A stretch of 64,000 bases of DNA from Warburgia ugandensis. Lineage: Eukaryota > Streptophyta > Magnoliopsida > Canellales > Canellaceae. The translations under genes were made by a program, and so were the position numbers. The notes beneath the pieces are model-generated. The model did not search any database. It had not been told where the DNA came from and worked only from the letters and a program-made list of their open reading frames with translations. The stretch is taken from assembly GCA_035236585.1 (NCBI GenBank), contig CP141132.1, positions 18,513,945-18,577,944 on the forward strand. The letters are read 5' to 3'. Shown here piece after piece: positions 32,695-43,899 of this stretch; within the stretch, counting starts at the first letter, position 1; the number at the start of each line of letters is the position of its first letter.

Positions 32695-34090
32695 TTAATG
32701 AAATAGACTAGGGTGTGTCTTCCTCATTTCTACTTCTATTTCCCATGTGGCTTCCTCAATAGAGTGATGTTGCCACACGACTTTAATTAGCGGAATGATT
32801 TTGGTCCTTAACTTCTGCTCCTTGCAGTCCAAGATCCATATCACCTTCTCTTTGAAGGTTAGGTCTAGCTTTAGTTCTTTTGGCACCCTTTGAAGTACAA
32901 GTATGTCATCTTGTAGGTATTTTTGTAGCATAGATATGTGAAAGACATTGTGTATTTCTCAGAGTTGGGGTGGTAAGGCTAATTTGTAAGCCACTAGACC
33001 AACTCTTTCTAGGATTTCAAATGGACCGATGACTCTAAGTTTTCCTTTGCTTCCAGACCTCGTTAATCCTTTGACTAGTAATACTTTCAAAAATACATGC
33101 TCCCCCACATCAAATTCTAGGTTTCTATGTCTTTTATCTGTGTAACTCTTATGCTGACTGTGTGCTGTTAACAACCTCTTCTATATCAATCTAACCTTAT
33201 CTATACACTGTTCCACTAGTTCTGACTTTATTAGCTTTCTTTCTCCAACTTCACTTCAACAGGTTGGTGATTAACATGGCCATCCATACAATGCTTCATA
33301 TGGTTCCATACCAAGACTTGCTTGAAAATTGTTGTTATATGAGAATTCTATTAACAAAAGATGTTCATCCCATTTCCCTTTCCAATCTAATGCACATGCT
33401 CTCAACATATCTTCTAAAGTCTGAATAGTCCTTTCTGATTGACCAATTGTTTAGGGGTGAAATGTTGTACTAAATTTAAGAGAGGTTCCTAAGGCTTGTT
33501 GTACACTCTTCCAACATCTTGAAGTAAATCTTCCACCCCTATTAGAGATGATGGATAATGGAATACCATGAAGACTTACTATTTCTTTGATGTATAACTT
33601 AGCTAGACTGTCAACTGAGTGGTTCTACCTAATTGGAAGGAAATGTGCTGATTTTGTTAACCTATCCACAACTACCCAAATCATGTCATAACTTGCCCAG
33701 GTTCTTGGCAATCTTGCTACAAAATCCATAGTGATGTTGTCCCATTTCCATTTTGGAAGTTCCAATGTTTGTAACATTCCAGCTGGTCTTTAGTGTTTAG
33801 CTTTTACTTGTTGACAATTTGGACATTTAGCCACAAATCCCCCTATTTTTCTTTTCATGCCTTCCCACTAAAAGTTTCTTTTCAAATCCTGATACATCTT
33901 TGTACCCCCGGGGTGCATGAAAAATTTTGACTGATGGGCTTCTTGTAACAATTCTTTTCTCAAGTCTGTATTTAAAGGCACCACCAATCTCTCCTGAAAA
34001 TGTATACCCCCATCTGTACCCTTACAAAATCTTTTCTTTTTACACAATTCTTGAGTTACTGTATCTTCTTCTTAGGCTTTAAGGACTCTT
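32695..34090 (-). pseudogene. Chromovirus integrase with C-terminal chromodomain (degenerate)
   Basis: Read on the minus strand, the integrase core has [20 protein letters not shown] (near 33590-33531), ending in [20 protein letters not shown] and [19 protein letters not shown]. The C-terminal GPY/F region (32959-33174) contains KSYTDKRHRNLEF, VFLKV and KLRVIGPFEILERVG. The chromodomain (32695-32931) contains IPLIKVVWQHHSIEEATWEI and targets integration to particular chromatin in related elements. The catalytic SDRG reads SNRG (Asn codon at 33541-33543), so the second acid of the DDE triad is lost. Stops and frameshifts separate the pieces. Neighbours: RNase H upstream, PPT downstream. Confidence 0.88.
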
Positions 34091-34100
34091 TCTACAAAAG

Positions 34101-35280
34101 CTAATTTAATGGTGATGTTTGTGAGTACGCTCTTGGCTGTCTACTTGATGTATCAGCTTCCATGTTTGCTTTTCCACAATGGTATTGGATGGAGAAATCA
34201 TAGTCTTTGATATACTCCATCCATGTTCTTTGTCTCATGTTCAGACTAGCCTGAGTGAAGATGTATTTAAGACTTTTATGTTCTGTGAATACACTAAATT
34301 TTTCTCCATACAAATAATGTCTCCAAATTTTCAATGCAAAAACTAAAGCTGCCAATTTTAGGTCATGTACTGCGTAATTTATTTCATGTTTCTTCAATTG
34401 TCTAGATGCATAAGCAATGACCTTCCCATTTTGCATCAACACATCTTCTAACCCTTTCCCTGAAGCATCACAATATATTTCATATCCCCCACTTCCAAAT
34501 GACAAAGTCAATACTGGTGTTGTAGTTAACCTCTTCTTTAGCTCTTGGAAACTATTTTCACATTCTTCTGTCCAAGTGAATTGTACCCCTTTTCTAGTCA
34601 ATGAAGTCAAACGAAGGGTTATATGGGAAAATCCTTGAATGAATCTACGGTAGTATCCTGCCAGTCCAAGAAAACTACATATTTTTATTACTGTTTTAGG
34701 TTTCTCCCAATTCATTACTGATTCAACCTTGGTGGGGTCCACTTCTACTCCATTCTTGGAAATTACATGACCCAAGAAATTAACCTTCTTTAACTAGAAT
34801 TCACACTTACTAAATTTACCAAATAGTTTATGTGTTCTAAGGGTATTTAGTACTATTCGTAAGTGTTCTTGATGTTCCTTGATACTAGTAGAGTAAATCA
34901 ATTTATCATCAATAAATACAATCACAAATTTATCCAAAAATTCCTTGAAGATTCTGTTCATCAGATCCATAAACATTGCTGTTGCATTGGCTGGCCCAAA
35001 TACATGATTAGAAACTCATAATGCCTATACCAAGTTCTGAATGCTGACTTGGGTATGTCTTCATCCTTAATACACAATTGATGATATCCTGATCTAAGGT
35101 CGATTTTGGAAAGACCTTAGCAGATTGGAGTTGATCAAAGGGATCATCAATGCAAGGTAAGGGATACCTATTTTTCACCCTGTTCAACATTCTATAATCA
35201 ATGCACAATCTCATAGACCCATCCTTCTTCTTCACAAATATTACTGGTGCTCCCCATGTTGAACAACTTAGTCTAACAAA
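34101..35280 (-). pseudogene. Chromovirus reverse transcriptase and RNase H (degenerate)
   Basis: Minus strand. RT begins [18 protein letters not shown] (near 35235), then [20 protein letters not shown] (another frame, near 35105-35045). After a one-base frameshift comes [20 protein letters not shown] with the catalytic FIDDKLIYS (FIDD at 34916-34905, Asp-Asp intact). [14 protein letters not shown] and [16 protein letters not shown] follow. RNase H in the same 224-codon frame has [37 protein letters not shown] and [16 protein letters not shown]. It is the best preserved gypsy domain in the window, but at least two frameshifts or stops break it. Confidence 0.92.
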
Positions 35281-35496
35281 CCCTAACTAACCTTTCAACT
35301 CTACTGGGGCCATCCTATAAGGTGCTTTAGAAATTGGAGTTGTGCTAGGAATTACTTCAATGGTAAACTTAATTTCTCTATGTGGGGATAATCCTGGTAG
35401 TTCTTCTGGGAAAACATCTTGGAATTCCCTGACTACTTCAATTTATGTTATCCTGGGCTGTTCAACATCTAAAGAAATTACTGTTGCTAGAAATGC

Positions 35497-36095
35497 CTAA
35501 CACCCCTTGGACATATGTTTGACTACCTTCATAGCTAAGATAATGGATTTGTCTAAGTCATTGTGTTTCCTGTATAGCACTAATACTTCCTCACCTAGTA
35601 TGCTAAATGTGATTTTCTTCTTATGACAGTCCATAACTACCCAATATTTTGCCAACCAGTCCATACCCAGTATGATGTCAAAGTCCGCCATGTTTAGTAA
35701 AATGAGGTCTATGTCCATTCTTTTTTGCCCAATACTTCTACAGGTATATTATGCAAGTATTCTTGTAATTTAATTATTTTTTCCAATTGAAATTGTTACA
35801 TTTAGATTAAATCCCAAGTTTTTTATTTGCAGTTGTATACTAAATGCAAATACACAAGATATAAAGGAATGCATAGATCCAGAATCAAATAGTACTTTGG
35901 CAAAGTTGTTAGCTACAAGTAATGTACCTTCAATCACCTCATTAGATGGTCCAGCCTGGCCATCAATGATAGTGAAGACCCTCCCTTGGTGTTGAGGGGC
36001 AATTTCTGGTTTTGCCTCCTTAACTGCCAGTGGTTTGAGATAGCAGGTGGCGATGTGTTCATACTCCCCACAATTATGGCACTTGATCGGAAACC
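35497..36095 (-). pseudogene. Chromovirus aspartic protease with adjacent zinc knuckle
   Basis: Minus strand. One readable frame runs from the second zinc knuckle (KCHNCGEYEHIATCYL, about 36082-36035) through QGRVFTIIDGQ to the protease active site VLFDSGSMHSFIS (about 35895-35857). After a frame change come DLILLNMADFDIILGMDWLA and VVMDCHKKKITF (35497-35718). The catalytic DSG is intact. The zinc knuckle spacing is CX2CX4HX3C, one residue short of the canonical CX4C end. Confidence 0.85.
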
Positions 36096-36930
36096 ATTGT
36101 GTTGCTATTGTCTAGGTTTAGGGCAGATATTGCCTTGGTGAAAATTTCTGCATCTTGGACATGGTGTTCTATGTTGCCCTGGTGCATTGTTCCTCTAATT
36201 TCTTTGGGGCTTAAAATTGTTCCAAGGTCTTTTATTCTTTTAGAAGGGATTTAGGTTATTGTTTCCTCCTCAACTAAACTTCGTGGTTTGACTCTTCTTG
36301 TATTCTTCTTCAAACTTGGACGCCATTTCCACACATTCCACCAAGGTCATGGGTTTAGTACCAAGTACCTTTATTTTCAGCCCTGGGTGTAGCCCTTCAA
36401 TGAATTGATTCACTGTGTGTGTTTTAGTGTTACATACATGTGTCACAAATCTCCTTAACTGCGTGAACTTGTTATTGTACTCTACCATTGACATGTTCCC
36501 TTATCTTAGTTTCAAAAACTCTATCAGCTTTCTTTCTTGTCCATGAGAAGGGAAATATTTGTGGTTAAAGACTTCCTTAAATTTCTCCCATGTAGTATCT
36601 TCAGAATTTGAGAAGAAGGTGTTGTTAGCTGATCTCCACCAAAATGCAGCTTTTTATTTTAATAGATAGGTGGCAAATTTCACCTTCAACTCTGGAAGAG
36701 TACGTAAAGCATTGAAAGCCCTTTCTACTTCATACATCCATTCCTCAGCCTTCTCAGCTTCACCCTTGCCATTATAGACCATAGCTATCTTTTGAAATCT
36801 CTCCATCATTTTGTCAACTTTTTCTAGTGCTAATGGAGACTTTTTAACTTCTTCACTTAGTACAAGGGAAGATTGCCCCTGTACTAGTGTGGGAGTAGCT
36901 GGTGTTGGTGTATTGTGTCTCCCTTTAGGT
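36096..36930 (-). pseudogene. Chromovirus gag (degenerate)
   Basis: Minus strand capsid remnant. The frames read EKVDKMMERFQKIAMVYNGK, EAEEWMYEVERAFNAL, FKEVFNHKYFPSHGQERKLI, then MSMVEYNNKFTQLRRFV and LVECVEMASKFEEEYKK (36270-36494). A first zinc knuckle reads CPRCRNFHQGNIC at about 36164-36126 (CX2CX3HX4C, a spacing seen in Tekay/Del elements). Several stops interrupt it. The leader 36942-37230 upstream has no recognisable protein. Confidence 0.87.
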
Positions 36931-37232
36931 TGAGCTTGAGCCTACATACTTGGTATCTCTACGGGAGGTGATAAACTTTGGGTTTGTTGAAGGTGAGAAA
37001 GAAGGTTCCTCAATACCCTTGTTACCATCTCTTCCACATTATTCATGGTTAATCTCTCCGTATTGTCTTCTGGAGTATTTTGAGCTATCTGCCTTGTGAC
37101 TGTCTTTGGTTGCATCTGCTCATAAACCAAAATTTCTATAAGTATTCTATACAACTATTTCTATCTTAATCTAAAATTGGATTATCATCTCTCCTTTAGA
37201 CATATTTGTACTATATTGTGACTGGATGAATG

Positions 37233-37244
37233 GCTTTGATACCA
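37233..37244 (-). promoter_or_regulatory. Primer-binding site of the chromovirus (tRNA-Met)
   Basis: The minus strand reads TGGTATCAAAGC, one change from TGGTATCAGAGC, two bases after the 5' LTR end (CCCGATTCGTCACA). Confidence 0.85.
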
Positions 37245-39076
37245 ACTGTGACGAATCGGGTTTTTGGAACACATTTTGTAATACATTTTCAAAGGCAGGG
37301 CACTTAGTGGTAAATTTTTTTCGCAAAACAAAGTAGCGAAAATTCTTTTCTTTATAACTTGTTTTTAAAAACCCAAGTTATCACTTCATACATAACATAA
37401 GTAGAATTTTTGTACAAGATAAAATTCCATTGAAGGAATATATTTTTATTAAATTCCAGAATCCATCCAGTGGTTCACAGTACAACCCCAAATCTATTAC
37501 AATACTTGTCCAAATTACAGAATGCAAAACTCAAAGCTCACCATACAATGAAACTCTCATTGCAATACAACACTCTCAAACAAAATAAAATACATGTCTT
37601 CAAGGGGTATACCCTGATGATTATTCTCTTCAAGTCTTCTATAGTCTTGAGCTCCTAACTGTCCTTCTTTGTATCTGAGATATTGTAAACATTGAAACAT
37701 TTACAATATCTCAACAAGCTATGCTTGGTAGAGAATTCAAGAAGCATAATAATTGACAGTATAATTCTAATACTTCATAATCTTGTTATTCATAAACATA
37801 CTCATGTATCTAACCCTTTACTTTGTAATATATGTACATCCTTATACATACATACATACTGTACATGGATAAATCCGTCAAATTCATGAAAGTAGTCAAA
37901 TATCATTCACAACTAAGCTGATCAATTCTTTCCACTATGAGAAATTAGTATTTCAGCTAGTCCTATACTGGGAATTTTCCTTCTTGGGAAATACTGGTAA
38001 TATACAATTACCTGGCATTTCATTATACCAAAATATAAGGCATTTCACTATGCCTATCTCATATGCATCATAGTGCAAAATAATCAAAGGACTACTGTGT
38101 TGCAGTCTGATTCGTACTAGTACGCTCAGATAACTACCCTATTCACCACTAATACCATGGTAAAAATTATTATGTCACTACCTATATGGGGAGACAAGAC
38201 TTTCATAGTGGTGGCCTTTCCATAATTACCTCACCTGACTTTTAGCCTCTCATAGGGCAAGGTATCCTCAGATCATCAAATTTCGGGAAGCGGGTGGCCA
38301 AACCCTCGTAACTTCCTTAGCATAGCATCCCTAAGCTTATGCTTGTTTAAAACAAAATCACAAGCCTCCATGCTTGTATGTAAAATCGGTTTCATACGTA
38401 TTAGACAATTTGTTTGTTTACTTAGGGCTAGAATATCTTGTAGTTCCATATTCGCTTAGAGTCTAGTTCTCAATTCTAACTTAATCATGTCATATGTGTT
38501 TAGTTGGATCATAAGGGTTTTAGGGGATTTAATACAAGTATTAACATTACACTAATCAACATAAGGTCATGTGTTCAGCATGTACATCCCATGTAGATGC
38601 ATTCATAAAATCCTCCTACCTTCAAATAGTGATCAATCTCTTAGATCCTCCATGATCTTGATTGGTGTATGAAATTTGTAAATTCATACATACTGTCAAT
38701 ACATATACAATCTATATAATCCTATCTCTAGTCTTTGTTTAATCTTGTCCTTTAATATAAAGGATTTAGATCTTTTGTCCTATCATGATCTATCTTCCTT
38801 AGATAGTATCTATCCTATTGATCAATAGATCTGATGATTAGAATGAACCTCTAATCTTTCAGATCCAAGCATTTTCTATCCTAAGTCTTTGTGTATTCCT
38901 CTCTTTTATCTTGATCTTTCAGAGATCCTTTGATCAACAATTTACACTTGTTGATAAAGATCAAGAACTTAGATCTTCTATCATCTAGTTCTCCTTTGAT
39001 CTAAGTTTAGTTGTTTGATCATCCTTAAGGAGGATGATCTTGGTTCTCTTCCTTGAATCATATTTGATTAAGGGTT

Positions 39077-39141
39077 TAGATCTTCTATTTGATCTAGGAT
39101 CTTCTATTTGATCTAAGATCTTCTATTCTATTTGATCTAAG
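39077..39141. repeat. GATCTTCTATTTGATCTA tandem repeat
   Basis: Three tandem copies of an about 19-bp unit, AGATCTTCTATTTGATCTA, the last expanded by CTATT. It lies in a longer stretch rich in GATCTA/TAGATC (38700-39140). Confidence 0.75.
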
Positions 39142-39846
39142 TTACAAGCAATATATATCATCAATAAATATTTATTTCTTTTTTTTGTTCTTGATCATTT
39201 AAGATCCAATGGATCTTGTTTGATCATCCTCATCTTTCTTACAAATTTTATTAGGCTTAGATAATTTACTCACCTTTTAAGCTCTTACTATTATTATTCA
39301 ACCAGTTAATGTTTTTCTGGTTGAAGATAACTTATTTTAGCCTAAGTCTAAACTGCTCCTCTTATTTCCAATTGGCTAAGGCTTACTAGCTAAATGGGTG
39401 AACACAAAGTGGTTACTTCAATCCTCATGTAAGGAGGTGTTTAGACCTCATAAACGTCAATGGAAGGTAGGAGAAGAGCAAGGCTCTATTAGAAAATCCC
39501 CTTAACCACCATGTTCAACATTCACTAAAGTGAACTTAGCTCAACCTTTCATAAGGTTCTTATGAGCATGTCAACCCTAAGTACTATTTCTAATTAATTT
39601 TAATTAAGTCCATGAACATTTAAAATGTCATTCATGGGATTTATTATTCTCCTAGTTTGGGCCAAGGATTTGATAATCCTTATATTATCCTGCTAACTAT
39701 AACTCTTACTAATTAATTCCAAGTTAAATAATTCACTCTTATTTGTGTCATGAAACTCTACTTTCTCATTAGATTCTATTTTTGGTGTTTTATGCTCTTT
39801 ATCTCATAACTACTTTAACAATTAAATCTACTAATAAAATTTAACC

Positions 39847-39914
39847 ATAAATGAATTATATCTTCAAAGCATAAAACTACATAAATGAATTATAACTTTA
39901 AAGCATAAAACTAC
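39847..39914. repeat. 34-bp tandem duplication specific to one LTR
   Basis: ATAAATGAATTATA...CATAAAACTAC is present twice here and once in the partner LTR (about 30256-30289), so the duplication arose after the two LTRs separated. Confidence 0.85.
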
Positions 39915-42099
39915 ATAATTGAACAACCTAATGATAATGGTACAAGGTACTTAAGATTACACTAGCATGATTTCTAACTAATGTACTTTATCTAATAAAA
40001 TCAAATTAAACTATCATAGACCTAAGGTACCATCTCATACCATAATCTAATCTAACATGAAATCCGAGCAATGGTCCTAAGTTACAATTGCATAAAAATC
40101 ATACCAACATGGTCCTAAGTTACAATTCATCATTCATGAATAATTTTATGGACATTTGAAATGAAGTTATACTAAAATAATCTATCATGGTTCCTATATT
40201 CATGAAATAAATCAAATGAAATTAGTGCATAACTCAAGCTAACCCATTTCTCATTATTAAAGCTTTTACTTATGATCAAACCATTAGATATTAGGTCTTT
40301 TCCTTTTTAATCAAGCGTTTTAATTAATTTTAGGGCTTTTACTCTATTAAGGTCCAAAATTATATCCCTTTGTTTTTGGTCATATTCAATCCATGATCTC
40401 AATGGATTCCATCATAATATCATTCATTCAATCCATCTCAAGGGTCTGATCATATTTGATCTTATTCATCAAGTGGGTTCTTTTGTATTTTTAGGATTTT
40501 TCTACCATAAAGGATAGATCCCTTAATTTATCTTAAATCTATCCAAAGAAGTCATGCCTATCACTTTATTTCAACATTATATCATTAGTAAATTAGATCC
40601 CCAAGATGACTCCACAATTTGGAGTTCAGATGACTCCACAATTGAAATGTGAAGTTCACAGTCATTCTTAGGGTCTAGATTTGATTTGGGTCCAGCATAA
40701 CAGATGACCTGGATTGATCGGGTGGAGTGAGGCAATCTGGTGGAAGGGTTGGCGCGCTCTTGTCACTGGGACATAAGCGAGACGCAATCCACCCCAGACT
40801 AGGGCTGTCGCACGGTTGTCCCGTTAAGACGATGTCGTACATAGCACGCACATGCGAAGACGTTGTGTAGGAAGCATCTCTGTACGGTGTTTCACTGCAT
40901 GTCCCACAGTCTGATTCAATTTGGGGAGATCAAACAGTGCATTTTGGACCGTCTAATCAATCCTCTTCAATAAAAGGCTCAAAAATTTATAAAACATCTT
41001 GAAACTTCTACCCTAGGGGTTTTGGATACTTCTGGATCGATTGCATGGCTCAAATTTTCTTTCTGAGCCCTCCCCATCCAGAATTGAAGGGTTCTGGTCG
41101 TTACTTTATTTTTATAAATTTTAACCTAAAACTACCTACAGTAAAATAAAAATTACATAAAACAACTTGAAATAAGAATAAGAAATGGTTCCACCTACTT
41201 GATTGGAGAAAAAACATAGATTTGAAGCCCAATTTGAAATAATACCCTTTGATGATAAGATAGCCCGATAGTCCCTTGTTTTGTGATTTTTCATTGATTG
41301 CACCATTGGATCTTGAAATTGATTTGGGGTTTTGTAGATAAGGTAGTCTAGGATTGTATGGAAGGTGGGATTTGTAAGATTTAACTTGGAATAGAGTGCC
41401 TAATTGAATTTAGGTCTCTTGTTCCAATTAGAGAGAGGAGAGAGAAAGTGCAAGAAGGGAGATTTTTGGGAGTTTTGGAATTTTGGAAAGGAATCTAGAT
41501 CTTGTTTTTTAGAATAAGCAAGATGATTTTAATGAACATTTTTGGAGGAGTATTTATGGGTGTTTTGCATTTTTCATAATTACATGTAATAATTATGTTT
41601 TAATTCTTTTAAATATTAAATTAACATTGGATCCTCCACTACCACCTCCTTCTCCACTAGTAGCTGGCAGCAGTTTGACCATTCATTACATGTTTTTTGG
41701 GCGTTGGATTCGTTTGTGGGCCACACGAGGTGTGAAAGGACAGTTTTGCCCTTTTATGGAGAAAAATCCATTTTATTCTCCTGAACTCGGAATTTAGCGT
41801 ACTTAGTGGTGTTGGAATTGTATTTCATAGTATATTCTAAATATTGATGTCTTGGACTTCAGTTATGGGTAAAATTATCATTTTACCCTTTTATTCATAA
41901 AAATAAAAAAATTAGGGATTTTTTATTTTAACTCTAAATTAAACGTACTTAGTGTCATTCATAATTTATAAGTTTTAAATTATGTTTTAATCTCTATAAA
42001 AAGAAAATTTCCAATAACCTAATATTCCAGCTTGGAATTTCTGAAAGCTCAAACTTTATTGATTTTCTCTATCAATTTACAAAAATTGGGGTTATTGCA

Positions 42100-43899
42100 T
42101 ATCCTGACCCACTTGAGCATATTCCTGATATGAGTTTTCATTATTAAATTTGCATTCATCATAGCATTCTACCTGTAGCTGAAGTTGTTAAACTTAGCGC
42201 TTACTGGGGTCAATCTAGGGTTTTTAGATAGTCTCATTATTCTACATTACCCATTTATCATCTAGGGTCGTATGTTTCTAAACAATGGGGACAATATTTA
42301 GTTTAGGTTGGGGGTGTAGATATGCATGAGATTTATGAATTTTCTTAATTTTTTTTGAGTTTGTCAGAGTTTCAAGGGCAAAGTTCCTTTATTGTGATGA
42401 GGATATGATTTTTAAAAATCTTACTATTTCTCTAACTTTAAACTTCTTAATAGACATGCATATGGTTAATTTTGCTTTTATTCTTGTCTTAAAGTGTTTT
42501 CTAAAAGTTAAAATCATGGTACACACTTACACATAGTACATAGTCTAGAGAGATAGATAATTTTAACTTAAAGACCTAAAAAAAGATCAGTAGAGACTTA
42601 TATTCCCAATGAGTATTAGAGACTATAATCTTTTTGAGGGTTGTAAATAATTTCATATTTTTTCTTTAACGTGCATTAACTTTGAAAGATCCTAGTATTT
42701 TTGTTTTGGTCAAATGCCAAGAACCAAAAGGTGTATTAAATTTATTTCATAAACATTTGTTGAATCATATAGGCTTTAAGAAACCTAGGAAATGATATAG
42801 GCCATCCTTGTTTTAGCATAGAGACATAAAGCCTACCCAGTATATTATACCACTAGTTAGACCCTTTTGAGCCTATTGGTAGGCCTTATCTTTTCAAACC
42901 CATTAACCCAGAAACCTAGTTAAAGTATCCATTACGTATTTTAAAAAATGAGTAGAAATGGTAGAAAAAGGACAAAAGTCAAGGAAGTGAAAAATATTAA
43001 AAGTGTTTACATAGAAAAAGAAAGCCTTTCCCTAAAGAAATAAATAAATACAAAAAGAGGTATTAAAAAAAGAAAAGAAAAGCTATGAGGAGGTAAAGGA
43101 AAAATATAAAAATATCCACTTTAGTGTAATCAAAAGTAAAGTTTCCCTCATATTCATGGAAGACCTCTACTCAGATTTAAACCTTTGAATCCCTTTACCT
43201 TTTCTTTTAGAACCATTCCCAAGCCTACATTTCATCTTATTTGAAGACCTATTGATCTTAAGGTCGATGATAGCCTTAAAGAGGATATAAATGGGAAGGA
43301 ATTAAGGTAAAATACCCCTATTAGTCGTGGTAATAGCATCCATTCTTAGGGATGATATTTATTTGTCTAATTTGTGATCATAAAATTATGTAAACTATTA
43401 GTATCTTTGCATTTGGCCACATAAAGAGAGAATTTTGTTTGACCCCTTTTCTCTGAGAGCTTCATCCCTGAGTATATACCAGTAAGAATTTGAGGTGAAG
43501 ACATCTTTCCAATGGAGCAATAAGCACATCTATCTAAAGGTCACTGATTAATGTAGCCTTTATAACACATGCACTCTGAGATGAACTATAAAAAAATGGA
43601 TTTCATGTGTGGATAACTTGTAGAGTTTCTCATTCATACTTGTTAAGTTGTTAAAACTAGTAGAGTGCTAATGGATAAGAATTCTCTAAGATAAGGACGT
43701 TGCCTTATGGAATTTTGTGGGTATACTTGCTGCAAACCCTCACGAGGCCTAACTCATCCACTAGGGGAACCTAGGAGTTTAAGGGCTTACTGCATATGCT
43801 AAATGCAATCGTGAATACTTATGAAAAATAGAAACACTTTTATTTTCATGGTTTTTGGCATGTTTTGCTCCGAACGAGTAAAATTCTAGTTGGAGGGTG
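42100..43899 (+). other. Athila 3' non-coding region with two PPT-like tracts
   Basis: The outer Athila element resumes after the chromovirus. Near 42285-42319 the sequence ACAATGGGGACAATATTTAG leads to TTGGGGGTGTAG, the purine-rich motif typical after Athila coding sequence. A second tract, TAGTTGGAGGGTG (43887-43899), abuts the 3' LTR and is the likely plus-strand primer. Matching non-coding sequence recurs at 60640-60716 and, inverted, at 62820-63480. No ORF is recognised. Confidence 0.7.

Larger units (their letters stand above)
29766..42099 (-). mobile_element. Tekay-like chromovirus (Ty3/gypsy) inserted in the Athila element
   Basis: Read on the minus strand: 5' LTR (42099-37247), tRNA-Met PBS (37244-37233), gag, zinc knuckles, protease, RT, RNase H, integrase, chromodomain, polypurine tract (32658-32648) and 3' LTR (32644-29766). 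The chromodomain after integrase (IPLIKVVWQHHSIEEATWE) and the pol motifs put it in the Tekay/Del branch. The two LTRs share about 2.8 kb, but the 3' LTR lacks the last 2.1 kb present in the 5' LTR. A deletion has therefore removed that end together with neighbouring Athila sequence. Confidence 0.9.
37247..42099 (-). repeat. 5' LTR of the chromovirus (full length)
   Basis: About 4.85 kb, starting on the plus strand TGTGACGAATCGGG next to the PBS and ending GGGTTATTGCA. Its 39354-42099 part matches the truncated 3' LTR. It has acquired a 34-bp tandem duplication (39847-39914) that the 3' LTR lacks, and it lacks about 110 bp found in that LTR. Short frames inside it (37470-37889) are not called genes. 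Confidence 0.83.

Noticed and set aside
39077..39141. Regularly spaced repeats considered as a CRISPR-like array
   Set aside because: The units are directly tandem with no unique spacers, and the sequence is a plant LTR.
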